DNA of 64,000 nt from Paenibacillus beijingensis (GTDB lineage Bacteria > Bacillota > Bacilli > Paenibacillales > Paenibacillaceae). The notes beneath the pieces are model-generated. The model had not been told where the DNA came from. It was given only the letters and a program-made list of their open reading frames with translations, and made no database searches. Position numbers and translations under genes: made by a program. The stretch is taken from positions 3,623,501-3,687,500 of the forward strand of contig NZ_CP011058.1 of NCBI RefSeq assembly GCF_000961095.1. The letters are read 5' to 3'. This document shows, in pieces, positions 18,337-26,888 of the stretch (positions within the stretch are counted from its first letter, which is position 1; every line of letters starts with the position of its first letter).

Positions 18337-19160
18337 ACCAAAAAACGACGGTCTGGTTATCAGTCAGTTATATATTGCTCATTCTAATAGTTGTCTTTTC
18401 GGTGTACCCTGCAATTTGGGTTGTGATGTCGTCATTTCGGACGGGTGATTCATTGTATAGTGATAGCCTCCTCCCGACAACGTTCACATTAGAACACTAC
18501 AAGACTTTGTTTACAAAGTATCAGTTCGATCTATGGTACATGAATACGTTGAAGATAGCTGTATCCAGCATGATTCTCGGCACCATCCTGACGCTGCTGA
18601 CCGGCTATGCTTTCTCGATGTTCCGCTTTTATGGACGGAAGTCCCTGATGAATACACTGTTGGTGCTGGGCTTATTCCCGGGTTTTATGAGTATGATTGC
18701 GATATTTATTTTGCTGAATCAGATGAATTTGCTTAATACACATACTGCGGTTGTTATCACGTATGCATCAGGAGCACCTATGGGTTTTCTATTTTGCAAG
18801 AGCTTTTTCGATACCATTCCTAAAAGTCTTACCGAAGCGGCGCATATTGACGGCGCAGGTCACAATACCATTTTCTTCCGTATCGTCATGCCTTTATCGA
18901 CTCCGCTCATCGTATTATTGGCACTGGGCTCCTTTGCAGGCGCTTTTACCGACTTTATTTTCGCCAAGCTTGTACTGAAAACGCCGGAGAAGAAGACGCT
19001 GGCCGTAGGACTATTCGACATGATCAACGGCCAGCAAGCAACAAGCTTCACAACGTTTGCCGCTGGTAGCGTACTTATAGCGCTTCCGATTACGGTTCTT
19101 TTCATTTTGCTTCAACGATTCTTGGTTGAAGGAATGACCGTTGGGGCTGAAAAGGGATAA
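18333..19160 (+). CDS. Sugar ABC transporter permease (MalG/MdxG type)
   Basis: 275 aa with six predicted membrane segments. The EAA loop is at TEAAHIDGAGHNTIFFRIVMP (about residues 170-190). It starts inside the stop codon of the preceding permease and is preceded by AAGGAGG. It ends with a charged GAEKG tail. It forms the channel with the MalF-type protein. Confidence 0.92.
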   Translation: MNQKTTVWLSVSYILLILIVVFSVYPAIWVVMSSFRTGDSLYSDSLLPTTFTLEHYKTLFTKYQFDLWYMNTLKIAVSSMILGTILTLLTGYAFSMFRFYGRKSLMNTLLVLGLFPGFMSMIAIFILLNQMNLLNTHTAVVITYASGAPMGFLFCKSFFDTIPKSLTEAAHIDGAGHNTIFFRIVMPLSTPLIVLLALGSFAGAFTDFIFAKLVLKTPEKKTLAVGLFDMINGQQATSFTTFAAGSVLIALPITVLFILLQRFLVEGMTVGAEKG

Positions 19161-19235
19161 TATTCGCATTCATACGAACACTATGGGTCTGTAGCCTGGC
19201 GATTATTCCTGTCACAAAGATTAGGGGGTAAAGTC

Positions 19236-20246
19236 TTGGACATTACAATATATGATGTTGCCGTGAAAGCCAACGTTTCAGCAGCAACCGTATCACGGGT
19301 TCTCAATCGGAGCAAGCCTGTGAGCAAAGCGGTGCGGGAGAGAGTCATGAAAGCTGTGGAAGAGCTTAACTTTAAACCCAACTCCGTTGCCCGCAGTCTC
19401 ATTATGAAGGAAAGCAGGCTCATAGGCGTTCTCATACCAGGCATCGCTAATGTATTTATTTCAAGTTTCATCGACACGCTTGAAGAAGAGTTCTTCAAGT
19501 ATAACTATACGACGCTGCTCTGCAATACAAGACGCGATGATGATATAGAGATGGATTATTTGAGGCTCCTGAAAGACAAGTATGTGGATGGAGTCGTGCT
19601 GATGACCTCTAATCCGAAACCTCATCAAATCGGGTTTTTCGAGAAGGTGGAGATTCCTGCCGTATTTGCGGGCCATACGGATTCAACGAAGCAATTCTCG
19701 TCCGTTAATATTGATAACTATCAGGCGATGTATGATGCCACCCGATATTTGCTGCAAAACGGCCATCGCAAAATCGCATTTTTTGGCGGACCTGCTAACT
19801 ATCTACAAATTATGGAGCGGCTATCTGGTTACAAGCAGGCGCTGGCCGATTATGGAGTCGAATACGACGAGTCACTGTTCTATGCACATGACTATGACAT
19901 TGAGCACGGATATGAATGCGGCATGAAGTTGTTCCTAAGAAAGGACAGGCCTACGGCGGTTTGCTGTGTAAGCGACATGGTCGCGATCGGGGCGATCCGG
20001 GCGGCGAAAGACAATGGGCTCAGAGTTCCCGAAGATATCTCGATCATGGGATTCGACGACATCTCCATTGCGAAAACTTACAGTCCTGAGATTACGACGA
20101 TCCGGCAGCCGATCCGTGAGATGAGTGTTCAGGCAGCGCATATGCTGCTGAGCCAAATACAGCAAAAAGAGAACTACATGAGAGAAACGAGGATTCTTCC
20201 ACACGAAATTATCGTAAGGAAGAGTTGCATGACAGTATCTGGCTGA
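19236..20246 (+). CDS. LacI family transcriptional regulator (second paralogue)
   Basis: 336 aa and almost the same as the protein from 14503 across its length (identical stretches such as RVLNRSKPVSK, RRDDDIEMDYLRLLKDKYVDG, AVFAGHTDSTKQFSSVNID). The HTH reads IYDVAVKANVSAATVSRVLN; the recognition segment differs only slightly from paralogue 1. TTG start with AGGGGGT upstream. Its upstream region has none of the GGAAATCGATTTCC operators. The two genes bracket the ABC importer, so a duplication is likely. Confidence 0.93.
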   Translation: MDITIYDVAVKANVSAATVSRVLNRSKPVSKAVRERVMKAVEELNFKPNSVARSLIMKESRLIGVLIPGIANVFISSFIDTLEEEFFKYNYTTLLCNTRRDDDIEMDYLRLLKDKYVDGVVLMTSNPKPHQIGFFEKVEIPAVFAGHTDSTKQFSSVNIDNYQAMYDATRYLLQNGHRKIAFFGGPANYLQIMERLSGYKQALADYGVEYDESLFYAHDYDIEHGYECGMKLFLRKDRPTAVCCVSDMVAIGAIRAAKDNGLRVPEDISIMGFDDISIAKTYSPEITTIRQPIREMSVQAAHMLLSQIQQKENYMRETRILPHEIIVRKSCMTVSG

Positions 20247-20332
20247 AGCTCGCTTTAAGCAAGATCATGCATTTAAGTTTTTTTCTCGTTAACACGAATT
20301 ATACAACTATGGGCAACAGGAGAACAAAATCG

Positions 20333-21271
20333 TTGAAAATCCATTTTGAGAATGTAGCCTATGAGAATCCTCTTTTGTCACTTCGTGTATTCCAAGTCCA
20401 GCGCTTCGATAACGTTTTGAACAATTGGCACTTTCATCGGGAACTGGAGCTGCTCCTTGTGAACAGCGGCTCGCTGGAAGTTTATATCGACGAAGAATGC
20501 TTCGACATACAGGCAGGCGATATCGCCATTATCGGCACCCATCAGCTTCACCGAGACCGAAATTCCGGCGACCAGCTGGATTATATTGTGCTCCAATTTG
20601 ATCTGGAGCAATTTTTCGATCACAGCACGATGCCCTATATGCGTTTTTTTTCGGAAACGATAAACCCGCTGAGCCAGGCAAATTACATTTTCCGGGAAAA
20701 CATTGCCGTCCGGGGCGAATTCGCCTCCTGCGTCCGCGAAATCTTGCAGGAGGTAGAACGCAAGGAAAGCGGGTATGAACTGGCGGTCAACCTGCTGATC
20801 AAAAAAATATTATTGCTGCTGCTGCGGGGCGACAAGAGAAAGGTGCTGGCGGAGCAGGAAACCTTCGACCAGATCCGTTTGAAGCCTGTATTGGCGTTCG
20901 TGGAGCAGCATTTGACTGACAGGATCCAGGTGGAGGAAGTATGCAAGCTTGCCAATATGAGCTATTACTACTTCGTCAAATATTTCAAGAAATCGATCGG
21001 ACACTCCTTCACCGAGTATGTCAATTACCGCAAAATAAAATTGGCGGAGCGCATTTTGCTTACGAAAGACTTGAGCATCTCTGAGGTGGGAGACCGGATC
21101 GGAATGCCGAACATGGCCCACTTCTACAAAATGTTCAGAAAATATAACGACTGCTCGCCGAAGGAGTTTCAGAAACGGATGCTTGCCTCGGTTTCACGGA
21201 GTGATAGAGATTCAGGGTTGCGATCAGGACGGGAGGATTCAATGAAATACCTCCAGATGCCAAGAGGATAA
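20333..21271 (+). CDS. AraC family transcriptional regulator with cupin sensor domain
   Basis: 312 aa from TTG at 20333, chosen because AGGAG lies 10 nt upstream and the following MKIHFENVAYENP fits the family; an in-frame ORF extends back to 20225 over the lacI end. The N-terminal cupin has WHFHRELELLLVNSG and the metal-site-like H..E. The C-terminal double HTH is RIQVEEVCKLANMSYYYFVKYFKKSIG and SISEVGDRIGMPNMAHFYKMFRKY. It probably controls the glucanase gene that follows. Confidence 0.88.
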   Translation: MKIHFENVAYENPLLSLRVFQVQRFDNVLNNWHFHRELELLLVNSGSLEVYIDEECFDIQAGDIAIIGTHQLHRDRNSGDQLDYIVLQFDLEQFFDHSTMPYMRFFSETINPLSQANYIFRENIAVRGEFASCVREILQEVERKESGYELAVNLLIKKILLLLLRGDKRKVLAEQETFDQIRLKPVLAFVEQHLTDRIQVEEVCKLANMSYYYFVKYFKKSIGHSFTEYVNYRKIKLAERILLTKDLSISEVGDRIGMPNMAHFYKMFRKYNDCSPKEFQKRMLASVSRSDRDSGLRSGREDSMKYLQMPRG

Positions 21272-21411
21272 CTTAGCTTAATAAAAAAAGAGTCTTATCG
21301 GGCATTATATTGAAGGAGTCAAAAAGGAATATATAAAAGACATATTTTTTTAAAATGAGGTTAACCGGTTACGTAATACCCATATCATTCACGATAAGGA
21401 GTGTTTTATAG

Positions 21412-23056
21412 ATGATGACAGACAGAGCCTTTCTTCGCAGGGCCGGGTTGGCGGCAGCAAGTATGATTCTTATGCTCTCCGCCGCATGTACAAACAAAGA
21501 GGAGCTGCGCGTGGATCAGATTCAAACCGTTTCCGTCATGAAAAGTTTATCTACAGACAAAGCGAGCTACAAGCCGGGCGATTCGGTGAAGTTCTCGCTA
21601 TCGTTGAAATCATCAAGAGCAGATCAGTCCGTACTTATTCGTTACAAGCATCTCAATAAGCTGATTAAGGAAGAGACGCAAGCGTTTACGGGAGACAGCC
21701 TGTCCTGGAAGTGGAAGGCGCCTGCAGATGACGGCACCGGGTATATGGTCGAAGTGATCCTTAATCAACAGGACAAGCCGGTTGATCATAGCAATATCGC
21801 CGTGGATGTATCATCGGATTGGGGCAAGTTTCCACGTTACGGGTATTTGGCTGATTTCCCTGCGATGAGCAGCGATGCGATGATCCGTAATTGAGCGTCT
21901 AAACCGGTTTCATATTAACGGAATCCAGTTCTATGATTGGCAGTACAAGCATCATGATCCGCTAAAAATGGACGGCGACAAGCCTGCCTCTGAGTGGACG
22001 GATATCGCGAACCGGCCTGTGTCGTTCGACACGGTTAAAGATTATATTGAACTTGCGCACAACCGGGGCATGAAGGCAATGAACTATAATCTGATTTTTG
22101 GCGGTAACAATGATGCGGATCAGGACGGCGTATCGAAGGAATGGGGCCTTTATAAAGATGCCGGGCATGCTGTTCAAGATTCTCATCCGCTTCCAGAAGG
22201 ATGGAAGAGCCTTGAATTATACGAACCCGGGAACCCGGATTGGCAGAATTACATCATTTCAAAAGAGGAGAATACTTTCAAGTGGCTCCCTTTTGACGGG
22301 TGGCATATCGACCAGTTGGGTAGCAGAGGCTCGTTCACTTATGACGGGAAGCCAGTGAACCTTGCGCTCGGTTATCAAAGCTTCATTGAGAAGGTAAAAG
22401 ATAAACTGGATATCGATTACGTCATGAATGCAGTAGGTCAATACGGACAGCCCTATATTGCTAAGGCTCCGGTCAAATTTTTGTATTCTGAGTTATGGAG
22501 TGCTCATTCTACGTTTAACAGTTTGAAAGAAGTTATTGACCAGAATTTGAGCAATAGCGGCAATAAGCTGAATACCGTGCTTGCAGCGTATATGAACTAT
22601 TTCTTGTCCAACAACGAAGGAATATTTAACGCGCCGGGAGTGCTGCTTACGGATGCAGTGATTTTTGCTTCTGACGGCTCCCATCTAGAACTTGGTGAAA
22701 ACATGCTGTCCAAAGAATACTTACCGCATAAAAATCTGAAAATCACTCCTGAACTAGAAACAAGTCTGACTCATTATTATGATTTTCTGGTTGCCTATCA
22801 AAACGTGCTGCGTGATAGTGTGGAAGATTCCGATGTTAAATTGGAGAGCAGTCAAATCCAGCTTTCCGACAGTGCGGATAAAGGGGGCGTGTGGGCAATT
22901 GCCAAGAAGAAGGAAGGTTACGAGATTGTCAATTTCATTAATCTCTTGGATGCGACTACCTTAGGTTGGAATGATACATTTGGCACCCAAAAAGAACCGG
23001 CTGAGAAGACGAATATTGACATTTCTGTGGAAACGGAGACAAAGGTCAAAGCTTGA
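21412..23056 (+). pseudogene. GH66 dextranase/cycloisomaltooligosaccharide enzyme, frameshifted
   Basis: Two reading frames make one GH66 protein: 21412-21894 (lipobox LSAAC, then an Ig-like domain and RYGYLADFPAMS), and, one base out of phase, from 21893 (ERLNRFHINGIQFYDWQYKHHD...) to 23056. The catalytic segments are in the second part: FDGWHIDQLG with the nucleophile Asp and FLYSELW with the acid/base Glu. The shift is at about 21889-21893. The lipobox implies surface anchoring. TAACCGGTTA (21362-21371), a 10-bp palindrome upstream, could be an operator. Real mutation or sequence error cannot be told apart here. Confidence 0.85.
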
Positions 23057-23089
23057 GCCTTGTGGGGCCGTTTCAGAAAACTCCGTATG

Positions 23090-23356
23090 AGTCCCCGGAT
23101 ATGCAATCAGAAGCGAGCGAAATTCTCTTAGATCAAGAACATCTAGGTCGAAGTGAATAATAACTTTGGATTTGTTTCGCTCTTTAAGCCACCTCAGCAC
23201 GTCAGAGCTGTCCACTTTAATACGTTGAGGTCCGACGATATCCAATTTGAAATCCTTCATGGCTTCGGTTTTTAATGGCTCCATCATATCGTTTAACCCA
23301 ACATAAAGAACCTGGTCATCTTGAAATTTTAAGGGGACTTCTTCGACGAATTCGGA
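23090..23356 (-). pseudogene. Arginase/agmatinase family remnant
   Basis: The minus strand encodes EEVPLKFQDDQVLYVGLNDM, then VIIHFDLDVLDLREFRSLL, the arginase-family metal-ligand DxDxxD-type segment. Both ends are missing: there is no start region and the frame runs out just after FRSLL. Confidence 0.75.
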
Positions 23357-23720
23357 ATTTTTGAAGGAGATGAACCGCGAGGTGCTGTCTCGCTATCCGG
23401 TCATGACGGTCGGCGAAATGCCGGGTGCGACGGTGGAAGAGGCGAAGCTGTATACCGGCTCGCAGCGAAACGAGTTACAGATGGTGTTTCACTTTGAACA
23501 TGTTAACGTTGGAGACGGCAAGTTCGGCAAGTGGACGCCCAATCCGTGATCGGAGCAGACGGTTTTGTTCTCCGCTCCGCAGGAAATCGCTAAGTATCAA
23601 GTAGGAGGACAGCTTATCATCGGAAACTATAAATCGATTGAGGATGAAACGCTGAACAGTATAACTTTGCGGCCGTATGAAGCCCGGGTATACGAGTTAA
23701 AGCTAATGCCAACCAGATAA
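23357..23720 (+). pseudogene. GH13 oligo-1,6-glucosidase/alpha-glucosidase remnant
   Basis: REVLSRYPVMTVGEMPG, with the GH13 acid/base glutamate, and NELQMVFHFEHV are followed after a break by the C-terminal end LIIGNYKSIEDET...LRPYEARVYELK. The N-terminal barrel and a middle section are gone and the two pieces are in different frames. It supports former alpha-1,6-glucan use in this region. Confidence 0.8.
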
Positions 23721-23866
23721 ACTGCTCTCGTATATTTAGTCATTTTTTGTACAATCGAATAAGAAGAGCTGCCGAAACTCCAGGTGGTATTATCCCCTTA
23801 CGGTAGACAGTGAAAACAGAGTTCACGTTATGATCAATTCAACACTGTTGACCGGAGGGGATTTTC

Positions 23867-23940
23867 ATGGCAAAAAGGGACAAACATTCAATTATTATGA
23901 TGAAGCAACAAAACAGGAAGCAGTTAGACTGCGTCTGAAG
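23867..23940 (+). mobile_element. IS3-family transposase OrfA remnant
   Basis: After a ribosome site (GGAGGGG) an ATG is followed, one base out of frame, by the pattern GQTFNYYDEATKQEAVRLRLK, typical of IS3-family OrfA starts. It is cut after about 25 codons. No intact element ends were found. Confidence 0.6.
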
Positions 23941-24110
23941 CTCATAACCGACACCGGACAGTTCCGCCGCTAAAGATTGCAAAAGGGGAATGTGAAGTTT
24001 CCTATTTGTTTCGAGTACGGAAGGTCGGATTTTCACTTCGCGAAACAATAGTGATGTATCCAATGATAAGACTGTGTTATCCTAGACGTATACTTTTTTT
24101 TGAGGTGAAG

Positions 24111-25298
24111 ATGATGCAATTTTCTACAGTAAACTCCGACAATACGAAAGAAGGTAAAAAGGTGAGTGCAATATTTTCAAGAACAAATCCATTCCATGCG
24201 AAAGTTCTCAGGAATGTAAATTTAAATGGAGTTGGATCCAGCAAAGAGACAAGGCATATTGAGTTGTCGTTAACAGGATCCGACCTTTCTTATGTCCCGG
24301 GCGATTGCCTTGGGATGTTCCCTCAAAATGACCCGGAACTCGTGAATTCCATTCTTGAGGAAATCAAATTGGACCCGGAAGCGGCTGTTGAAATTAATAA
24401 GCAAAGTGAAACACTCCCATTAAAGGAAGCTCTAACAACACACTTTGAAATTACGCTATTAACGAAAAAAATTGTACAGCAGGCAGTGGGATTGACCGAA
24501 AACGAAGAGCTGCAAAAGCTTGTAGCGGCTGAAAATGCCGATCAACTGAAAGAGTATGTAGACGGGCGTGATCTGCTCGATTTGTTACGTGATTATGGAC
24601 CGTGGAAAGCTTCTGCCCAGGAGCTTGTCTCTTTGTTAAGAAAAATGACACCACGGCTATATTCAATTGCAAGCAGCATTACCGCTAATCCTGAGGAAGT
24701 GCATCTAACCATCGGTGCTGTGCGCTATACGGCTCACGGACGCGAACGAAAAGGAGTTTGTTCGACATTAGTTGCTGAACGTCTCCAAGAAGGAGATACG
24801 CTGCCGATATTTATTCAACAAAACAAACACTTTAATCTGCCGGAGTCTCAAGACAAAGACATTATCATGGTTGGTCCGGGCACAGGCATCGCGCCATTCC
24901 GTTCCTTTATTCAGGAACGTGCAGAGAATAAAGCCCCAGGCAGAGCATGGCTGTTTTTTGGCGACCAGCGTTCAGCCACGGATTTCCTTTATCAAACCGA
25001 GTTCGAAAATTATCTAAAAGACGGGGTACTGACCCGATTAGAGACTGCGTTCTCCCGTGATACGGCGGAAAAAGTATATGTACAGCATAAAATGCTTGAA
25101 AACAGCAAAGAATTGTTTGAGTGGCTGGAAAATGGCGCATACTTCTACGTTTGTGGAGACAAGCAGTATATGGCGAAAGACGTCCACAACACACTCATTG
25201 ACATTATTGAAAAAGAAGGCACGATGACCCGTGAAGCAGCCGAAGCGTATCTGAATGATATGAAAGAGCAAGGGCGTTATCAACGTGATGTATATTAA
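24111..25298 (+). CDS. CysJ-like FAD/NADPH reductase lacking the FMN domain
   Basis: 395 aa corresponding to the C-terminal two thirds of sulfite reductase flavoprotein: FAD motif RLYSIASS near residue 188, GVCST near 220, NADPH-site GPGTGIAPFRSF near 255, and the terminal GRYQRDVY. The flavodoxin-like N-terminal domain (about 200 aa) is absent. GAGGTGA precedes ATG at 24111. It may be a truncated cysJ or a reductase that works with a separate flavodoxin; no cysI partner is adjacent. Decayed DNA lies immediately upstream. Confidence 0.85.
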   Translation: MMQFSTVNSDNTKEGKKVSAIFSRTNPFHAKVLRNVNLNGVGSSKETRHIELSLTGSDLSYVPGDCLGMFPQNDPELVNSILEEIKLDPEAAVEINKQSETLPLKEALTTHFEITLLTKKIVQQAVGLTENEELQKLVAAENADQLKEYVDGRDLLDLLRDYGPWKASAQELVSLLRKMTPRLYSIASSITANPEEVHLTIGAVRYTAHGRERKGVCSTLVAERLQEGDTLPIFIQQNKHFNLPESQDKDIIMVGPGTGIAPFRSFIQERAENKAPGRAWLFFGDQRSATDFLYQTEFENYLKDGVLTRLETAFSRDTAEKVYVQHKMLENSKELFEWLENGAYFYVCGDKQYMAKDVHNTLIDIIEKEGTMTREAAEAYLNDMKEQGRYQRDVY

Positions 25299-25342
25299 AA
25301 TCAATAGGCGATAGCTGCACGGACGAATGATTTAGAAGAAGA

Positions 25343-25388
25343 GGAGTGACTTTATTCCGTAATAAGCGGTTGAAGTCACTCCTTTTTT
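25343..25388 (+). terminator. Rho-independent terminator after the reductase
   Basis: GGAGTGACTT pairs with AAGTCACTCC and is followed by six T. Confidence 0.85.
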
Positions 25389-25392
25389 GCTG

Positions 25393-25425
25393 AGAGCCCG
25401 TGTTAGAGTCGCAGGCTCTTTTTTT
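25393..25425 (+). terminator. Second terminator in tandem
   Basis: AGAGCC pairs with GGCTCT and is followed by seven T. Confidence 0.65.
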
Positions 25426-25431
25426 GCGACT

Positions 25432-25504
25432 TTGTATGCGCTTGCATTTTGAATGGGATGGTAATATAATGTAAATAAATTACTTCCTTCATTGAATGAA
25501 GTAA
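25432..25504 (+). promoter_or_regulatory. ROK gene promoter with cre site and palindromic operator
   Basis: Promoter TTGCAT (25442-25447), 17 nt, TATAAT (25465-25470). A CcpA-type cre, TTGTATGCGCTTGCA, at 25432-25446 overlaps the -35. Just downstream of the -10 is CTTCATTGAATGAAG, nested in TTACTTC...GAAGTAA (25480-25504), a good candidate for the ROK protein's own operator. This arrangement fits catabolite repression plus autoregulation. Confidence 0.75.
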
Positions 25505-25568
25505 GATTTGGATCGTTTTTAACCCTACTTGGAGTTTCCAAATCTAAAGAATTGGAAGGGGGGAAACA

Positions 25569-26774
25569 GTGAACAAATTAAGAAATGGAAGCAAAGAATT
25601 AATTAAAGATATCAATCGATATAAAGTATTGAATATTATTCGCGAGAAACAGTATATTAGTCGATCCGAAATTGCTAGATTAAGTGACTTAGGAATGTCG
25701 ACGCTCACGTACATCATTGACGATTTAACAAGACAAGGATTGATTTCTGAAGTAGGGGAATCTTCTTCCACAGGTGGGAGAAGAGCTAAGCTCATTGAAT
25801 TTAACAAAAATTTTGGTACGACGATTAGTGTGAAAATTGAAGAAGAACGTTTTCTCATCGCGTTGACGAACATGAATGCTGAAATCATTGACATGATGAA
25901 AATACCATTTGAGAAATATGCTAAACCAGAGTTTGTTGTGGCCATGCTGGAAAAGCAAATTGAAATGCTTCTCCTTAAGAATCAGAAGGTTCGGTCTGAT
26001 CTTCAGGGGATTGGTATACTTTCTTCCGGCCTAGTGAACCGCCATGAAGGAATCATCCTTCGATCATCTATGCTGGGTTGGAACAATGTTCCGATAGCTC
26101 AATTATTGCAACAACAAATAACAGATGTTCCCATTTTTGTGGATAAAAATATTAACGGATACGCTCTTGCAGAGCTTTCGAATGGAGAGGGTCAAGAAAG
26201 CGATGATTTTGTATTGGTATCTGTCGGTGCGGGTTTAGGACTTTCCGTTGTTATAGGGAAAAAAATTCACTATGGTTCCATTGGAGGGGCGGGTGAATTT
26301 GGGCATACAACGATGGAAATGGGCGGTTACCCATGTCATTGTGGGCAGCAGGGTTGTTTAGAAATGTATGCTTCTGAATTTTATTTTAAAAACAAGGGGA
26401 AAGAGTTGCTTTCTCTCTATCCGAATACAAGCCTGAAACACTTTAACTTTGAAGAAGTAGCCGAACACGCTCAAAAAGGAGATCCGCTTGCTTCGGAATT
26501 AATGGATAAGATGGGTTGTTATTTAGGTTACGGGATTCGTAATCTGATCAATACCTTCAATCCGGACAAGATTGTTATAGCGGGTGAGGGGATAAAATAT
26601 AGCAGCCTATTTATGGAAAATGCAAAAAGAATATCCCAAGATAACTTTTTCTCAAAAATGGGTATCGAAACACAACTGGTTCAATCTCGATTGAAAGACG
26701 ATGCCTGGTTAGTCGGGGGCGCACTACTTGCTATCAATCATATTTTCCAACCACCACTATGGGTGAATGAGTGA
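25569..26774 (+). CDS. ROK family transcriptional regulator (XylR/NagC type)
   Basis: 401 aa. An N-terminal winged HTH (SRSEIARLSDLGMSTLTYIIDDL, residues 32-54) is followed by the ROK kinase-like fold, with VGAGLGLSVVIG and the zinc signature GHTTMEMGGYPCHCGQQGCLE (CxCGxxGCxE, near residue 255). GTG start behind GGAAGGGGGG. The DNA is clearly more AT-rich than the 0-8 kb block, as is the adjacent glycosidase gene. It probably represses that gene in the absence of its sugar ligand. Confidence 0.92.
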   Translation: MNKLRNGSKELIKDINRYKVLNIIREKQYISRSEIARLSDLGMSTLTYIIDDLTRQGLISEVGESSSTGGRRAKLIEFNKNFGTTISVKIEEERFLIALTNMNAEIIDMMKIPFEKYAKPEFVVAMLEKQIEMLLLKNQKVRSDLQGIGILSSGLVNRHEGIILRSSMLGWNNVPIAQLLQQQITDVPIFVDKNINGYALAELSNGEGQESDDFVLVSVGAGLGLSVVIGKKIHYGSIGGAGEFGHTTMEMGGYPCHCGQQGCLEMYASEFYFKNKGKELLSLYPNTSLKHFNFEEVAEHAQKGDPLASELMDKMGCYLGYGIRNLINTFNPDKIVIAGEGIKYSSLFMENAKRISQDNFFSKMGIETQLVQSRLKDDAWLVGGALLAINHIFQPPLWVNE

Positions 26775-26837
26775 AACGTTATCGGAAGAACACCGAAGTG
26801 GTGGCTGCGGCATATTAATGTAAAGGCTTCTCTATTT

Positions 26838-26852
26838 ATGTAAGCGCTTTTA
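26838..26852 (+). promoter_or_regulatory. CcpA-type cre site
   Basis: ATGTAAGCGCTTTTA matches the cre consensus except at one position and lies about 35 nt before the glycosidase start. Confidence 0.6.
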
Positions 26853-26888
26853 TATGAGTGAGAACTTGATAAGGAGGTTTTTTTGATT

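Noticed and set aside
20225..20332. Upstream extension of the AraC gene into the lacI end
   Set aside because: The TTG at 20333 has a well-placed AGGAG; the extension has no ribosome site and unlikely residues.
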